From the NCBI GenBank assembly GCA_010093605.1, contig MU004186.1:972616-1036615 (forward strand): DNA of 64,000 bases. Reading direction: 5' to 3'. The position numbers and the translations under genes were made by a program. This DNA comes from Lophium mytilinum (lineage: Eukaryota; Ascomycota; Dothideomycetes; Mytilinidiales; Mytilinidiaceae). The notes beneath the pieces were generated by a model, which saw only the letters and a program-made list of their open reading frames with translations, did not search any database and was not told the origin of the DNA. This document shows, piece after piece, positions 33,674-44,831 of the stretch (positions are counted from its first letter, which is position 1; the number at the start of each line of letters is the position of its first letter).

Positions 33674-35290
33674 GGCGAGACACTAGAACTGATGGAAACG
33701 AGTGATGATTTCTGGGAGGTGATCTTGCAACGCTGCGCAATGATGATATACAGCTCTGATATGAAGTCTAGGAGGTGGGCGACCTCACATGCCTACCGCG
33801 GGTTTCCGCTTGAGATTGGACCGATGCCAGTCGAGTGTCAAGCCTGCACAAAAGCCATCTCCGCGTAGCCCTTGAGAGAACCATATTTGTTGGACTATAG
33901 CCTGCAATTCAACCACATTCATGGGCTCAGAACAGCTAATGCACTCTTCTGAAGATGTATAATTAGCATAAGAGGCTGGCGGAGCGGGACCCGATGCAGG
34001 GGCGCAACCGCTGGCCACTGGCTTGCTGAGCATGATCGGAAATTGCAAAGGTCGGCAGCTGGTTTAGAGACATATCCCCGGTTGAAGACTACCATGTCAG
34101 AAGCACGTGAATGCTGCAGGTACATTATGACTCGCGACCCGTGTGAATGATGGGCATCGCGGGGATGCACTCCAAATGCTCCACATACACACGGTCTAAT
34201 TCAACGTGCCCTCGGCAACTACTAGATCCCCACCTGGAGTTACCCGGGTGATTGCATGTATAGGGTGACCTGTGCTTCAGCGGTAGTGCTGTGCTTTCCA
34301 TGGCTACGGGGCCGAGTTGCTGGAAAAGGCCAACTTTTAGACGACATTTCTGGCCCCGGTGCGTCGGTTTGAACACGACCGAGCAGCATGTGAGAGAGGC
34401 AAGATTCCGATGAGAATATTATTTGAGTTTGCGCAATGCGTTTGGTGATGGATGGTAGTTGAAGATACTGTAGCTGTGTACATAGGTAGTGCTATTAGGG
34501 GCCCGGGCCGCTTCCGTCCCGTTCCGACCTCGGACGAGGAGACGCTTGGGGCATCATCCATTCCCTCCTTTCTTTCCATCCTCCTCATTGCCCTATCTTT
34601 CGGAGACTTCGAGGGGCATGGGCCTGACATCCTCGAGATGCCATACTTCGCCTTTCGTACGCGGAGATCATGGTGAGTAAAAGTAGACGGTATCTGTTAG
34701 AACATCAGCGTACGCACCTTTCATGAGCTCGCAGCGCTTCCGCCATGGGACTCCAATGTACGAAAACTTTTCGTGCTACAGAAAATTCCTTCACTGATTT
34801 TCACTTTGAACTTCAGAGGTTCGGGCGATAGAATCAGCGAATAGAGCTTCCAATTGCTGCCAGGCAACCAAGATGCTTCGTATGTACGACCCTCGCGCAC
34901 GAGTCCTTGAAAAGCAATATCTCTAGGTCTTTGGATAAGGCTTAGAATCTAGAGACTCATCATTCGAGGACCTCAAGCAGTGGTAGACGAGTATGCAAAT
35001 ATCTGTATCGCAGTCTTCTATCGTTCTTGCTCCCAAAAATACTCGCTCTCGAAGCGTACTGCCTTAATTTCGGTCTCCAGAAGGTTACTGCCCACTGAAC
35101 TCATGCCGCCGAGCCCGGACACTCAATCTACCTCTTCTGCCCTTCCTCGCCATTTTCAACCTCATCATCAATCGTCAGCAACCATCTTCCAATCGCTATA
35201 AAAACCTGCAATCGCTATCCAAGCTATCAGTTGCTATCCGAGCTATTAACTCGCATCCTGATCCATCATTTACTCATTAAACCACACATC
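33674..35290. other. Long intergenic region, nothing recognised
   Basis: 1.6 kb divergent spacer. A minus-strand frame at 34033-33785 (82 codons, Cys-containing) and several others have no recognisable motif. Confidence 0.45.
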
Positions 35291-36328
35291 ATGGTCACCA
35301 CACCGTCCATCACCACTATTCGTAGCCGAAGAGCGGTTTCTTTGCTTGTCGATGACCTCACCCATACGCGGAACAGGAAGCCAGAGCTCTTTCTCGACGT
35401 CCAAGGCACCGATTTCTGCATTTACGATGTCGGCGTCATAACTATCTTCTTGCCTGCGAGGGACCACGTATACACTATTTTTGTCGACGGCCCTGCGACT
35501 TTCTCATACCCCGGCAAAGACGGCACAACGATCAAAGGTCTTCTTGAAGATCCCACTCTCTGCAAAGGCTTCTTCGATGTTCGCAAAGCTGCCAACGCCC
35601 TCTATCGTCATTTCGGCATCACCCTCCAAGGCGTCATGGATATCCAACTAATGCAATGCTCGCTGCAAAAGTGGAAAAATAATTCGCTAAGAACCTTGCT
35701 CAGTCTAGGGGACTGTGTCGAACGACAACTCCCAATAGTGGGGCCCGACGTGAAGCAGATGTGGAGAGAGACAGCAATCAAGGCGAGCCATGAGCTGATT
35801 CGGGACAAAGGAGGCATGGAGATGGCGTGGTTCACTGCTCGCCCACTACCAGTTGAAATGCGGAAATACACGATGCAGCAGGTGCAGATCTTGGCGATGC
35901 TCTGCGAAGACTATTGGCAAAGAATGGACGACAAACAGAAGGATTTTGTGTTCGTCAGGTCTTCGGAGGTAGTGATGAAGAGCCTGAAAATAGAACGCAA
36001 TGTTGCCGAGGAGGTGGAAAGGTTGTTACCGTGGTGGGAGAGTGGGAAAGCCGAAAGTGACGTCGCCGAATTGCAGGCTAAACCTCCACGCACGATGAAC
36101 TGGACGGAGACCGAATACAAAACGGACCTGTTTACTAACAGGGCTACGGAGATTGAAGTGCCTGACTCAAAGCTGATTAAAAGATTCAAGAGTGGTGTAT
36201 TTCGACCAAATGAAATGGTCGATACTCCACAGAAGCCGATTCCACCCAGCGATCCAGGCTCAAGTGGTGGAAAGAGTGTTCAGTTCTCGACGCCTTCGTC
36301 ATCGACAGACATTCAGACTCCTTTGTAG
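35291..36328 (+). CDS. EXD1-like 3'-5' exonuclease-fold protein, catalytic residues lost
   Basis: A single exon of 345 residues from the ATG at 35291; the upstream frame to 35231 starts without a good ATG context. The stretches ELFLDVQGTD (about residue 32), KGLLEDPTLCKGFFDVRKAANALYRHFGI (given here only by its ends, residues about 82-110) and LQGVMDIQLMQ match fungal RNase D-like/EXD1-like proteins, usually written LDLEG and FFDVRNDSDAL. Here the first acidic pair reads D-V-Q instead of D-x-E, and the second Asp-containing motif reads RKAANAL instead of RNDSDAL. Two of the expected metal ligands are therefore missing and the protein is probably a binding scaffold rather than a nuclease. The C-terminal about 60 residues are Pro/Ser-rich. 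Confidence 0.65.
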   Translation: MVTTPSITTIRSRRAVSLLVDDLTHTRNRKPELFLDVQGTDFCIYDVGVITIFLPARDHVYTIFVDGPATFSYPGKDGTTIKGLLEDPTLCKGFFDVRKAANALYRHFGITLQGVMDIQLMQCSLQKWKNNSLRTLLSLGDCVERQLPIVGPDVKQMWRETAIKASHELIRDKGGMEMAWFTARPLPVEMRKYTMQQVQILAMLCEDYWQRMDDKQKDFVFVRSSEVVMKSLKIERNVAEEVERLLPWWESGKAESDVAELQAKPPRTMNWTETEYKTDLFTNRATEIEVPDSKLIKRFKSGVFRPNEMVDTPQKPIPPSDPGSSGGKSVQFSTPSSSTDIQTPL

Positions 36329-36938
36329 GCTCTAAGGTGCCAATTTGTGCTCACAGCATTCCATCATTGATCTTGAGTTTCCAACTGTGCACACCAATTT
36401 ACCACCGTATATGGCCTGGTAAGCTATTAGGCGTTCCAATTCATTCCATTCCCACACATCATCATAGACTTGTGCACATTGTTCTGCCACTGCTTGTAGT
36501 GCCTCATGATATGATGCGGTCCCTGGATCAGATCGAGTCCAAAGATTTTGGACAAAGGGTAAACTTGCGAGGCCACCCCGACAGTGGCAGAGTAACGTAC
36601 ACAACTGGGAGCTGTGATTTCCGTGCTATTCACTAAACCGAAGCGCTACATGCCCTGGCTGCAAAGCGAGCACGAATTCAAGACGAGGCATTCTACTATC
36701 TCTATCTCCCTACACTCACTACCATAGAAAACATTTCCCGTCCGTTGAACTACTCCGACCCGTGACCATTTTCGGCTAGGCGCGTCTGTTTGCGTATCCA
36801 CAGCGACGTGTCGACACGTCTTCTACTTTCCTCGTAACTTCACTCCTACCTTTATGGGTCCCGCTAGACTGTTCTACGCTTAGCTCTGACAATAAGAACT
36901 CCGCCACTACCTCACCACAAGCCTCAAAGCTCTGCAGC
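36329..36938. other. Intergenic, nothing supported
   Basis: A minus-strand frame of 90 codons (36604-36332) lacks an ATG at its start and any motif. Confidence 0.45.
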
Positions 36939-38453
36939 ATGTCCAACCGCTTTTCGCCTCCTGGTCGCGGTAGCAAACGCCTGCGCCACACCAACTCTAC
37001 GGCCGACATCGACGACAGAGATCTCGACTACGGCCGCCTGTCGCGCCCGTCTAGTGTCGACAGCTTCAAGCCGCGCTCCGAGCCGCTACTATCAAGGGAA
37101 TGGTCAGCGCCATCGGCGCTGGAGTCACTCGTCGAGCAGGAGGATTCGTACGAGATCGAGGACATGTCCTCTCAAGAGCTTCATGCGGCGCCAAGATCGC
37201 ATGGGCAGGCTGAATCCGGGACGATGCCGTATGACCATGACGAGCTTGCGTCGACTGGGCTGACGAACGAGGAATATCAGAACCCTTCCACTCCGACCGC
37301 GCTGAGCCCACAACACCAGAACACCTTCGCGCCAGCGACGGCGAGTCCAGGATATCCAATTGCCATGATGGGAATGTCACCAAACGTCAGCCATCGCCGG
37401 TACACTTCACAGGAAAAAGCCGCCACCCCTGTGATCCAACACCGTCAACCCGCGTACTGGTCCGGATACCGCCAGCCAACCCACCCCTATCCATCACAAC
37501 CACCACCCATAGCAGTCCAGCACGGCTTCCGCCTCCCCTTCCAAACCCCCCAACCAACCCACCCCGACGACCCTTCCCTCCCGAAGAACTTCAACTTCCA
37601 GCCCCTCACCTGCTTCTTCTGGAAGACGCGCGCCCACGGCTGCAAGTTCACCGCCGGGGAGTGCCAATTCGCGCACTGGGACACAGGCGCGCTTGCGCCC
37701 GCGCCCAAAGACTTCGATCTGGGGCTGTCCAAACGCGAGCTGAAGAAAGAGCGGCCGGCGATCGCGAACCGGAGGGGCGGCGACGAAGAGCAGCGTAAGA
37801 AGCGTCCCCCTTTTCGCGTTCCCAGCGGAAACAACCTACTCACAAAACCCGTACTCACAAAACCCGTACTCACAAAACCCGTACTCACAAAACCCGTACT
37901 CACAAAACCCGTACTCACAAAACCCGTACTCACAAAACCCTCTCTAGACGCCCCATCACCAAACTCTCCATACGCCCATTCCACCCAACAACCGCACCCA
38001 CACACCCCGAATCCGCACCACCCGCTCCAGCAACCCCAACCCTTCAGCGGCGGCCCGGGTGTGGGGGTGGGTGGGGGGGTGGCAGCGTACCAGCACGCCA
38101 GGGGCTACCAGGTCCCTTACCAGCAGCACCTCAACAGCCCGCCATATGGGTACGGGGGCGGACTGCAGAGCCCGTACCTCTCGCCGCGGCAGCAGGCGCA
38201 CCGCCGACCTCACCAACCGTCGCCGTTCAGCCCGTTCCATACCCCGTACTCCTCTCCGCCGCAGAATCCCCCACTGCCCCCCGGAGCCCCGCAAGGACCG
38301 CAGCAACAGCGCCGGCAGAAACTCCCTCCGGCGGAAGAAGCGCTGGCGGGGCGCGAGCGCGCGATTGAGGAGAAGGAGAGGCAGTTGCGGATGTGGGAGA
38401 CGCGGTTGAGGCAGTGGGAAGAGGGTTTGTGTGAGAGGGAGAGGAGGATGTAG
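36939..38453 (+). CDS. CCCH-type zinc-finger protein with low-complexity regions
   Basis: A single exon of 504 residues from the ATG at 36939. The first about 215 residues are disordered (Ser, Pro, His, Tyr-rich). At about residues 225-250 the stretch LTCFFWKTRAHGCKFTAGEC, followed by QFAH, arranges three Cys and one His as a CCCH finger of the kind seen in fungal RNA- or chromatin-associated proteins. After a basic stretch comes a perfect pentapeptide repeat, LTKPV. A Pro/Gln/Tyr/Gly-rich region and a C-terminal charged coiled coil (REREIEEKERQL-like) follow. A role in RNA binding is a family guess. The frame is intact and the G+C is high. Confidence 0.75.
   Translation: MSNRFSPPGRGSKRLRHTNSTADIDDRDLDYGRLSRPSSVDSFKPRSEPLLSREWSAPSALESLVEQEDSYEIEDMSSQELHAAPRSHGQAESGTMPYDHDELASTGLTNEEYQNPSTPTALSPQHQNTFAPATASPGYPIAMMGMSPNVSHRRYTSQEKAATPVIQHRQPAYWSGYRQPTHPYPSQPPPIAVQHGFRLPFQTPQPTHPDDPSLPKNFNFQPLTCFFWKTRAHGCKFTAGECQFAHWDTGALAPAPKDFDLGLSKRELKKERPAIANRRGGDEEQRKKRPPFRVPSGNNLLTKPVLTKPVLTKPVLTKPVLTKPVLTKPVLTKPSLDAPSPNSPYAHSTQQPHPHTPNPHHPLQQPQPFSGGPGVGVGGGVAAYQHARGYQVPYQQHLNSPPYGYGGGLQSPYLSPRQQAHRRPHQPSPFSPFHTPYSSPPQNPPLPPGAPQGPQQQRRQKLPPAEEALAGRERAIEEKERQLRMWETRLRQWEEGLCERERRM
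37839..37943 (+). repeat. 15-bp coding minisatellite, 7 units
   Basis: The unit CTCACAAAACCCGTA is repeated seven times without interruption, the last ending in TCT instead of GTA. It encodes LTKPV six times and LTKPS once, and stays in frame because the unit is a multiple of three. Confidence 0.95.
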
Positions 38454-38795
38454 GGGAGGGTGGTAGGGGATGTCTGTGGGGATTTGGGGAGGGAGGTAGG
38501 ATGGAGGCGGGAGATGGCAGCGGTCAGGAATCCGGTGGCTCGTGGACGTGTGACGGGGTTCGTGTTACAGGCTGTTGGATTCGAGAGGTGGTGTACGAGA
38601 ATGGGAAGGGTAATGGGAATCGGTAGTTAAACGGCACTGTCCGGCGTGCTGCAAAGGGTAATGGGTAATGGGACACTCGACTCGAATGAGATGTAGGATT
38701 ACGGGGCGTAGGTAATGAATTTCGTTTTCTCTTTTAACAAGATCGAGACGACCGTAATACGTAACGGACGTCGCCACCCGTAACCACAACCATCC
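38454..38795. other. Convergent 3' spacer
   Basis: 342 bases between the CCCH gene and the carboxypeptidase gene stops. Short GGGTAATGGG-like repeats near 38606-38670; nothing else. Confidence 0.5.
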
Positions 38796-40521
38796 TTACA
38801 ACTCCTCAATCCTCCCCAACACCCAGCTCAAATGCCGGTAGCTCGTCCGCGGCTGAAACTGCGGCTGCATATGCCCACTCTGATACGTCTCCGCCCACAT
38901 CAACCCGCGCTCATGATGCTGCACCCCCATAATCCCCTGCCCGGGCCCATCCCACCCCTCAAACCCGCTGTCCACATACACCTGCGCGTACTGTAGATCC
39001 GGCAGCTTGATGTTGATCGGTTTCGACGGCTGCGCCACGAACCCCAGCGCGCCGTTCCACGTCATGTTCTGGATACCGAGTAGGGTACCGACGACCGGCA
39101 GCTCCATGTCGTAGTCGCCGCCGGCAATGAGCACGCGGTTGGTGGTCTCGATGACGCGCGGGAGGACGTGCTGGATGGGGTCGGCCGAGAGGTCGCCGTA
39201 GCCGGCTGGGCCGGAGGAGCCGTTGAAAGCGAGGCCGTTGCATTCGCTCCAGGTGGTGTTCGGGGCGTGGATCGCGGCCTTGACGTCGGGGCGGTCGAAG
39301 TAGGCGTACTCGCCAAATGCAGGGTACAGGTACACGAGATCGGAGGGGAAGCCGAGGGGGTCGGAAGGGAGAGGGCACATCAGGCTGATTTCGTAGACGT
39401 TGAAGCAGGGGTTGATGCGGTACGCTTCCTTGTACACTTCGTTCCAGAGGTCGCAGCCGTCGGCGGTGGTGTTGGGCTCGAAGGCGGGCTGGACGCCCGA
39501 GGCGGGGTAGGTGAGGTAGGTGTCGGTGTAGTTGCGGTAGCCGCAGCTTTCGTAGGCGTAGGAGAGATGGTCCATGTAGGTTTTGTTGAAGTTGAAGAAC
39601 TTGGCGTGGTCTTCGACGAAGGGCACGATGGGGATGGCGGTCTCCTGGCGGTCGAGCTGGCCAATGACGGGGTCGTAGATGAGAATGCCCGAGAGGTTGT
39701 AGTAGCATGGGTCCGCAGCCTCGATCATGGCGTCGGCGATGTATGGCACATATCTGCCGGCGTAGGACTCGCCGGTGACGTAGATCTTGTAGTTCTTGAT
39801 GCCGAACTTGGTTTGGAAGTTCTTGAAGAACTTGAGGAAGTCGGCAGCGATTTCTTCCTCGGAGGTAGCTACGGGGGTGTAGTTGGCTGAAAATCCAACG
39901 CCGAGAGGGTATTCGACCCTAGACTCAGTCAGTTTGTGTTGAGTTGAGACTTCTTCCTCATGTCAAACTTACCATAGCATATTCGTCAGGTTGGCCCAGG
40001 CATACATGTTCTGCTGTGCATTCGCCATGCCCCACGACCAGATGAAGGTTCCCGTTTCTTGCAAGAAGCCCTCCAAGGACGAGCAGCCAGGTCCGCCATT
40101 CAACCAGATGGTGATTTCGTCTACAGGATCACCACCGATGCGCGGCTCGAAGAAGAAGAACATGGCACTATCAGGATCAGACTCATCCACGGGCATGAAG
40201 CCGCTGTACAGCTCGCCGACATCAATGTCGATGTCGGGGAGAGCATCGACGCGGTACTCTAGTATGCGTCAGAGCTTATTGAAGAGGAGGGAGCTATCAA
40301 TGCAATTGGAGATTCTCACCAGCAGTAGTATCCGTCAGATAACGGAAGCTGGACGTATTCGTAGTCCTCGACTCTATTCCACGCCGTGCAGGCTGCGCAT
40401 GCTTTTGAAATCGCTCCTTCTGGTCTGCTTGGGTATTGTAGAGTTTGGCTTCAACACCAGCATTATTTAGCAACAAGAAAAAGGCAGCAAGAAGCGCCGG
40501 AATCAACAATTGACGAGCCAT
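38796..40521 (-). CDS. Serine carboxypeptidase, peptidase family S10
   Basis: Three exons with introns 40319-40259 and 39972-39919 give 536 residues. A signal peptide MARQLLIPALLAAFFLLL opens the protein. The oxyanion-hole region WLNGGPGCSSLEG is near residue 117. The catalytic Ser lies in GESYAGRYVP (S214). The catalytic Asp is in GGDYDMELP and the catalytic His in SGHMQPQFQP. The S10 family cleaves C-terminal residues at acid pH in vacuoles or outside the cell; the signal peptide and numerous NxS/T sites point to secretion or the vacuole. Lengths and motifs are normal for fungal secreted S10 enzymes and the frame is intact. Confidence 0.94.
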
Positions 40522-41171
40522 GGTCAGAGGATTGCGTTGCAGGCACGGAAGGAAACCCAGGTACGGGGAAGCAAGCATTTAAACAGAACGAGCAAGGGTA
40601 GCTCCGTCGAGCTTGCGAGCTCAAGGTGCGGGCATCGACCCATCGCAGGCCGTTATCCCGGAACCCGGGATGGCCGGCGTGGGTTTTCTCGTGTGGCAAG
40701 GCTTCCAGCACCACGTCGGAGGGTTAGTGTTGGTGGTCTTGGCTGGATGAGGAAGCTCGCATGTTCGCGGTCAGATCCGGTCGTCATACTGCAGGAGCTT
40801 GGGCCAGGGACGAGAGATAAGCTCCAGATAGCGAAGAGGAAGCTTTGCGGAGGATGGATAATGACGACCTTGATTCCAGGCGCGCCATTGAAAGCTTCTT
40901 ACAACAGCGACGCGCAATTGGGACGTGGAGAGGGTGATGCAAGGGAACTATGAGGGATGCTAGTGGGCTTGTCCCTGCGCAAGGGCAGGAACTCGCCTCC
41001 ACACGAGCCAGCAAGATAAGCACGCTAGGCAGGGTATATGCGGGGTAAAGAATCAAGCTTCGGATTCTCACTCACCTTTTTCGATATGTACAGTAGCGTC
41101 GAATGCATCGAATGATGCCTTCTGGTTTGGTTCAAGACTCTTGGTGATGCCCCGAGAATGATACACCACTT
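40522..41171. other. Intergenic, nothing recognised
   Basis: 650 bases upstream of the carboxypeptidase and downstream of the desaturase gene. Only short frames. Confidence 0.5.
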
Positions 41172-42696
41172 CTACAGCCCCTTCCCAAACTTAGCCGCAA
41201 TCTCCTCTTCGGAAAACTTCCTCGTCTTACGCCTTAGCATCTCTGCCCTCTCTTCCAAGCTCATAGTTCCCTGGTCCCCGATCGGCACCATACATTTCGC
41301 CAAATATGCATAATCTTTCTGCAAGATCTTGATCGTCATCATTACATAATCGATGTTCGTAAACACGAGAGCTTGCTCTTTTGCGTACGTTTCTTTCTGC
41401 TTGATGAAGGAGACAGGGTGCTCACGCCAGTGGCGCAGCGGGTTTAGGTGGTGCGACGTGTGGTAGCCGTCGTTGTAGCAGAACCGATTAGACTGGGGAA
41501 GAATGGTCAGACTGGCATCAACCAAATAGATGAGACTTCGCTTTCGAGGAGCGAAATAAACTTACCGCAACGTCGACGAGCGTAATGCTGGATCTGAAAT
41601 CAGAGTTTGGGTCCACGTCGTCCACCAGCGCATGCTGGCCCCAGTTCCCGACCATCAGCCCTATCCGGATCACCAACAACGGCAGCAAGAACACAAAGAC
41701 GGTGGCTCTGGTGTTGACGTAGCGAGCGAGAAAGAATAGCGTCGCATAGTTCCCAAGTTCAAAGAACAGAACTTTGCACGCCATGCTGTTCTTTCCTTTG
41801 CGGAAGAAATAGATCGGTAGGTCCAGCCACACGAAAAAGAAGAAGCGCCCGACGTAGTGCAAGAAGTCCGGAACGCTATCGCGCTGGTAGCGGAGCGTAG
41901 ATGAGAGATCATCGGGGCCGTTGCCTTCAACGTGGTGGTGCTTAACGTGGTGGAAGAAGTACGAGTTCCACGTGTGCCCCATCAGCGGGTCGGTGATGTA
42001 AGGAAAGACGTAGTCAATCCAAGAATACTTTTTCGCAAGAATTCCGCGCATATGGATGTGCTGATGCATCATAAGGGTGTACGTGCCGACATACCACGAC
42101 TGCATCAGCCAGTGGAGCACCCCATGGATCCACGTGAAGTGGTAGTAGAGCATGCAAGCGCTGGGAATCGACGTCGTGAGGTACAGCAGGAGGTGGGTCA
42201 GCATGACGACGTCGGTGTCTACCCGAACAACGCTACGGGCCCATTTGATGTACGGTTGGAGGAATCTCTGGTAGGAAATGGGATGCTGCGCTTTGATGTA
42301 TCGAACGTCCCACGTGACAGCCACCGTGGGCTCGAAGTTTTCGGAGGAAGGGTTGCTGAGGGATTGCAGCGTTTCAATCGTGAATTCATCGGAGTACTGC
42401 TCTGGTCTATTGTCTTTCTCGGCGCGGGCTCCATTCAGTTGCCCGTTTCCATTCGCGTGGCCGTTCATCTGACGTTGTATGGGCGCCTTCGCATGCCCAT
42501 TCGCGTCACCATTCGAGTATCCATTCGATTGAGATGTTGGACCTCCGTTCGCTGTCGGCTCCAGCCGCGTCAAATTCCGGAGAACTAGGTAGTCCTGGGG
42601 CGTGAGATTGGGATCAAGATGAAGTTCTGAGGCCATAGTCCTCGTGGATACGTCGGGCTCTCTGCAGACTTCATGCTCGACAGCGGTGGTAGACAT
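41172..42696 (-). CDS. Membrane fatty-acid desaturase-like protein
   Basis: Two exons joined across an intron at 41565-41493 (GTAAGT..CCCCAG) give 483 residues from the ATG at 42696; the frame before it lacks an ATG. The first 110 residues are hydrophilic, with an Asn/Gly-rich low-complexity stretch. The membrane part holds three His clusters: HQHIHMRG, HHVKHHHVEGN and YHTSHHLNP. These are the di-iron ligands of the membrane desaturase/hydroxylase superfamily (PF00487 type). Hydrophobic segments flank them. The enzyme would act on a lipid acyl chain in the ER membrane. It lacks a cytochrome b5 domain. The lipid substrate and regiochemistry cannot be told. Confidence 0.88.
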
Positions 42697-43731
42697 CTCA
42701 ACTGGATGATTCTGCGGATGAAAGAGGTGCCTAAACAGCGTCGTTCTTATCAAGGTGGCAAGTCGAGTGGCGCAAAATCAGAACGTATGGTAGTCTGTTT
42801 GCAGCCGCGTCCGCAAAACCACAGAGCTCTTGCTGTCCAAATGAATGGCAGGTACTACGTTGTGGCTCCGAACCGACGAGGCTCTCCAACGCGCTCAAGA
42901 GAAGTCGTTAAATCGGGCAAGACGCGTGCAGGTACAAACAGTTTTTTTAATAATAATATTACTCCATGAATGGCGAAGAGGACGGGATTCACAGTCTGCT
43001 ACTCGATTTTGGAGAAGCACATTGAAAACTCACCGCAGGTTTCAAAGCTTGTATCGGCGGAATAAATTCCGGGTCTAGGCTACATTGCGAGTAGCTTGGC
43101 ACTTAAAAGCAGCTGGTCTTCTAGCGGCAGAATAATCGTCTGTGCATAAATATTCTATGGGTTTATCCATGTCTCACGCGTTGGACGCGTGTTCGTCACT
43201 TGTTCCCTTTCTTTCATCAAGCAATCCATCTTCTCAGATCCTGCAAAATTCACCTTCTCTCATCCGTCTCATTCTCTTTTCCATGAATCCACTCTTCACT
43301 TTCAGCGTACCATATATTCGGCAACTTGTTCGGTGTTTGTTTTGCTAAATGTCTCGTGCGGTCGTCGGTGCACCTGTCTGCCACTGCTTGAAGTGCTTCA
43401 ACAAATTTCTATAGCCCAAAGCTAAGAGGATCTAGCTCGTTCATACGGTTCAAAATGCATTAAAGCACTATAAGCACCGGCAGACGAGGCAGAATGCTTG
43501 CTGAGTGCGCCACCTTATTCATGACCATCATGCTAAGTCAATATAAAGACCCATGGACGCGCATTTACCACCAAGGCATCGCGGACCCCAAAGGAGTCGA
43601 AACCTTGTATCGGCCGAAGGCTATGTTGAGGAATAGTGTAAACCTGACTCTTGGGGATGTGATTGGTCCACTCGCTTATTCGTCAAACTGCTTTGAGTTC
43701 CACGACAGGTGGCATGGGAAGGGAGACTGCC
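42697..43731. other. Intergenic, nothing supported
   Basis: Short frames at 43142-43425 and 43494-43850 have no recognised motif. AT-rich around 42940-42965. Confidence 0.4.
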
Positions 43732-43929
43732 ATGGCGGGTGGCTACTATGCGGAGATGGGAGAAGGTCTTCCGTATGGGGACGAGGGCTTACCGAGCCAC
43801 GAGGCGGGTGGTTCCGAGGAGGGGGAGTTGCGAGCTGCAGGGACTACTGAAGAGGAGAAAGAGCGGATGAAGTTGCGAGAGGCCGAAGATGCGCTAAACA
43901 AGATTGTTGGATTAGGACAATCACCATAG
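43732..43929 (+). pseudogene. Duplicated C-terminal fragment of the 44832 gene
   Basis: A 65-codon frame encodes MGEGLPYGDEGLPSHE and then GTTEEEKERMKLREAED. This mirrors the C-terminus of the full gene 2 kb downstream (GEGLPYGDEG, then GTVEEEKERKKLRETEK). No counterpart of the N-terminal two thirds is seen upstream, so this looks like a truncated paralogue or partial-duplication relic. The copies have diverged substantially, so it is not recent. It could also be the last exon of a separate small gene. Confidence 0.5.
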
Positions 43930-44831
43930 CAAGCGATCACGGTAGCAAACTTGGGTCCATTCCTGTATATTAACTAGCCTTCCACCTAATATCAGACGCT
44001 ACGGCCTGCAATCTACAAAGTTGAACCTGGGCTAGGTAGAGTGAGGGAGGCTGGGTGGCGTCGACGTCCGAAAGAAAAGCGGGAAGATGATGGAGAGAGC
44101 AGGATGAGTGCTTACTTTTGTTCTTTCAACACTACAGTCCGCTACTCCGGGACTTTTATGATAATTCTACCAAATCCAGCGGTTCCTGCACTGCAAGCTT
44201 TTACCCTTTGAGATTATTCTTCTATAATTTGACCTCTATCATACTACTACTTTATACCTCTTTATGCACTTCTACAATCGAAATTTCTATAGATCTAGCT
44301 GTAGACACGTGTTGCTTTTCTAACTTCCGCGCTTTCATACTGTTAAGGTGTCTTATTGAATTTCTATGCTATACATTACTGGGTCATAAATATACGCACG
44401 TGGATATATCATTTGTCCGGTCGCAGTCTTGTTTAATCGAAACCACTGTCAGGAGCGCCCCGGGTGGTAGATGATAGCTTTGTCAAAAGGTAGTCTAATT
44501 TCCGCGGCGTTGGCGTTTACATCCTCTTAAGATTTATAACAGCTTATCGGGGTGCCCCAAGCAGTGGCAAGGAGTGTCCAAACCTGTCTTTGGTACTGTA
44601 CTATCTCTCTATTCACTACAAATCGGCGCGAGTTTGCGGATACCTTCGGCACACACTCGGGCCCTGCATTATTGAGATATAATTTCGCCTTCCGCAGAGC
44701 TGATTTCCTCTTTTGAACACACACAGCCGTCAATCCAAGTCTTCTCTTTCTTGTGCTGCAACCACGACTTCTGATACTGCCACTCCTTTCTCTTTTTGCC
44801 TATTATCAAGACTACTAGCAGACTGTTAGAG
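43930..44831. other. Intergenic, nothing recognised
   Basis: 900 bases, AT-rich in 44160-44420, presumably promoter of the next gene. Confidence 0.45.

Noticed and set aside
33785-34033. Small Cys-containing minus-strand ORF
   Set aside because: 82 codons, no signal peptide, no family motif and no exon partner.
36332-36604. 90-codon minus-strand ORF
   Set aside because: It begins without an ATG and shows no motif.
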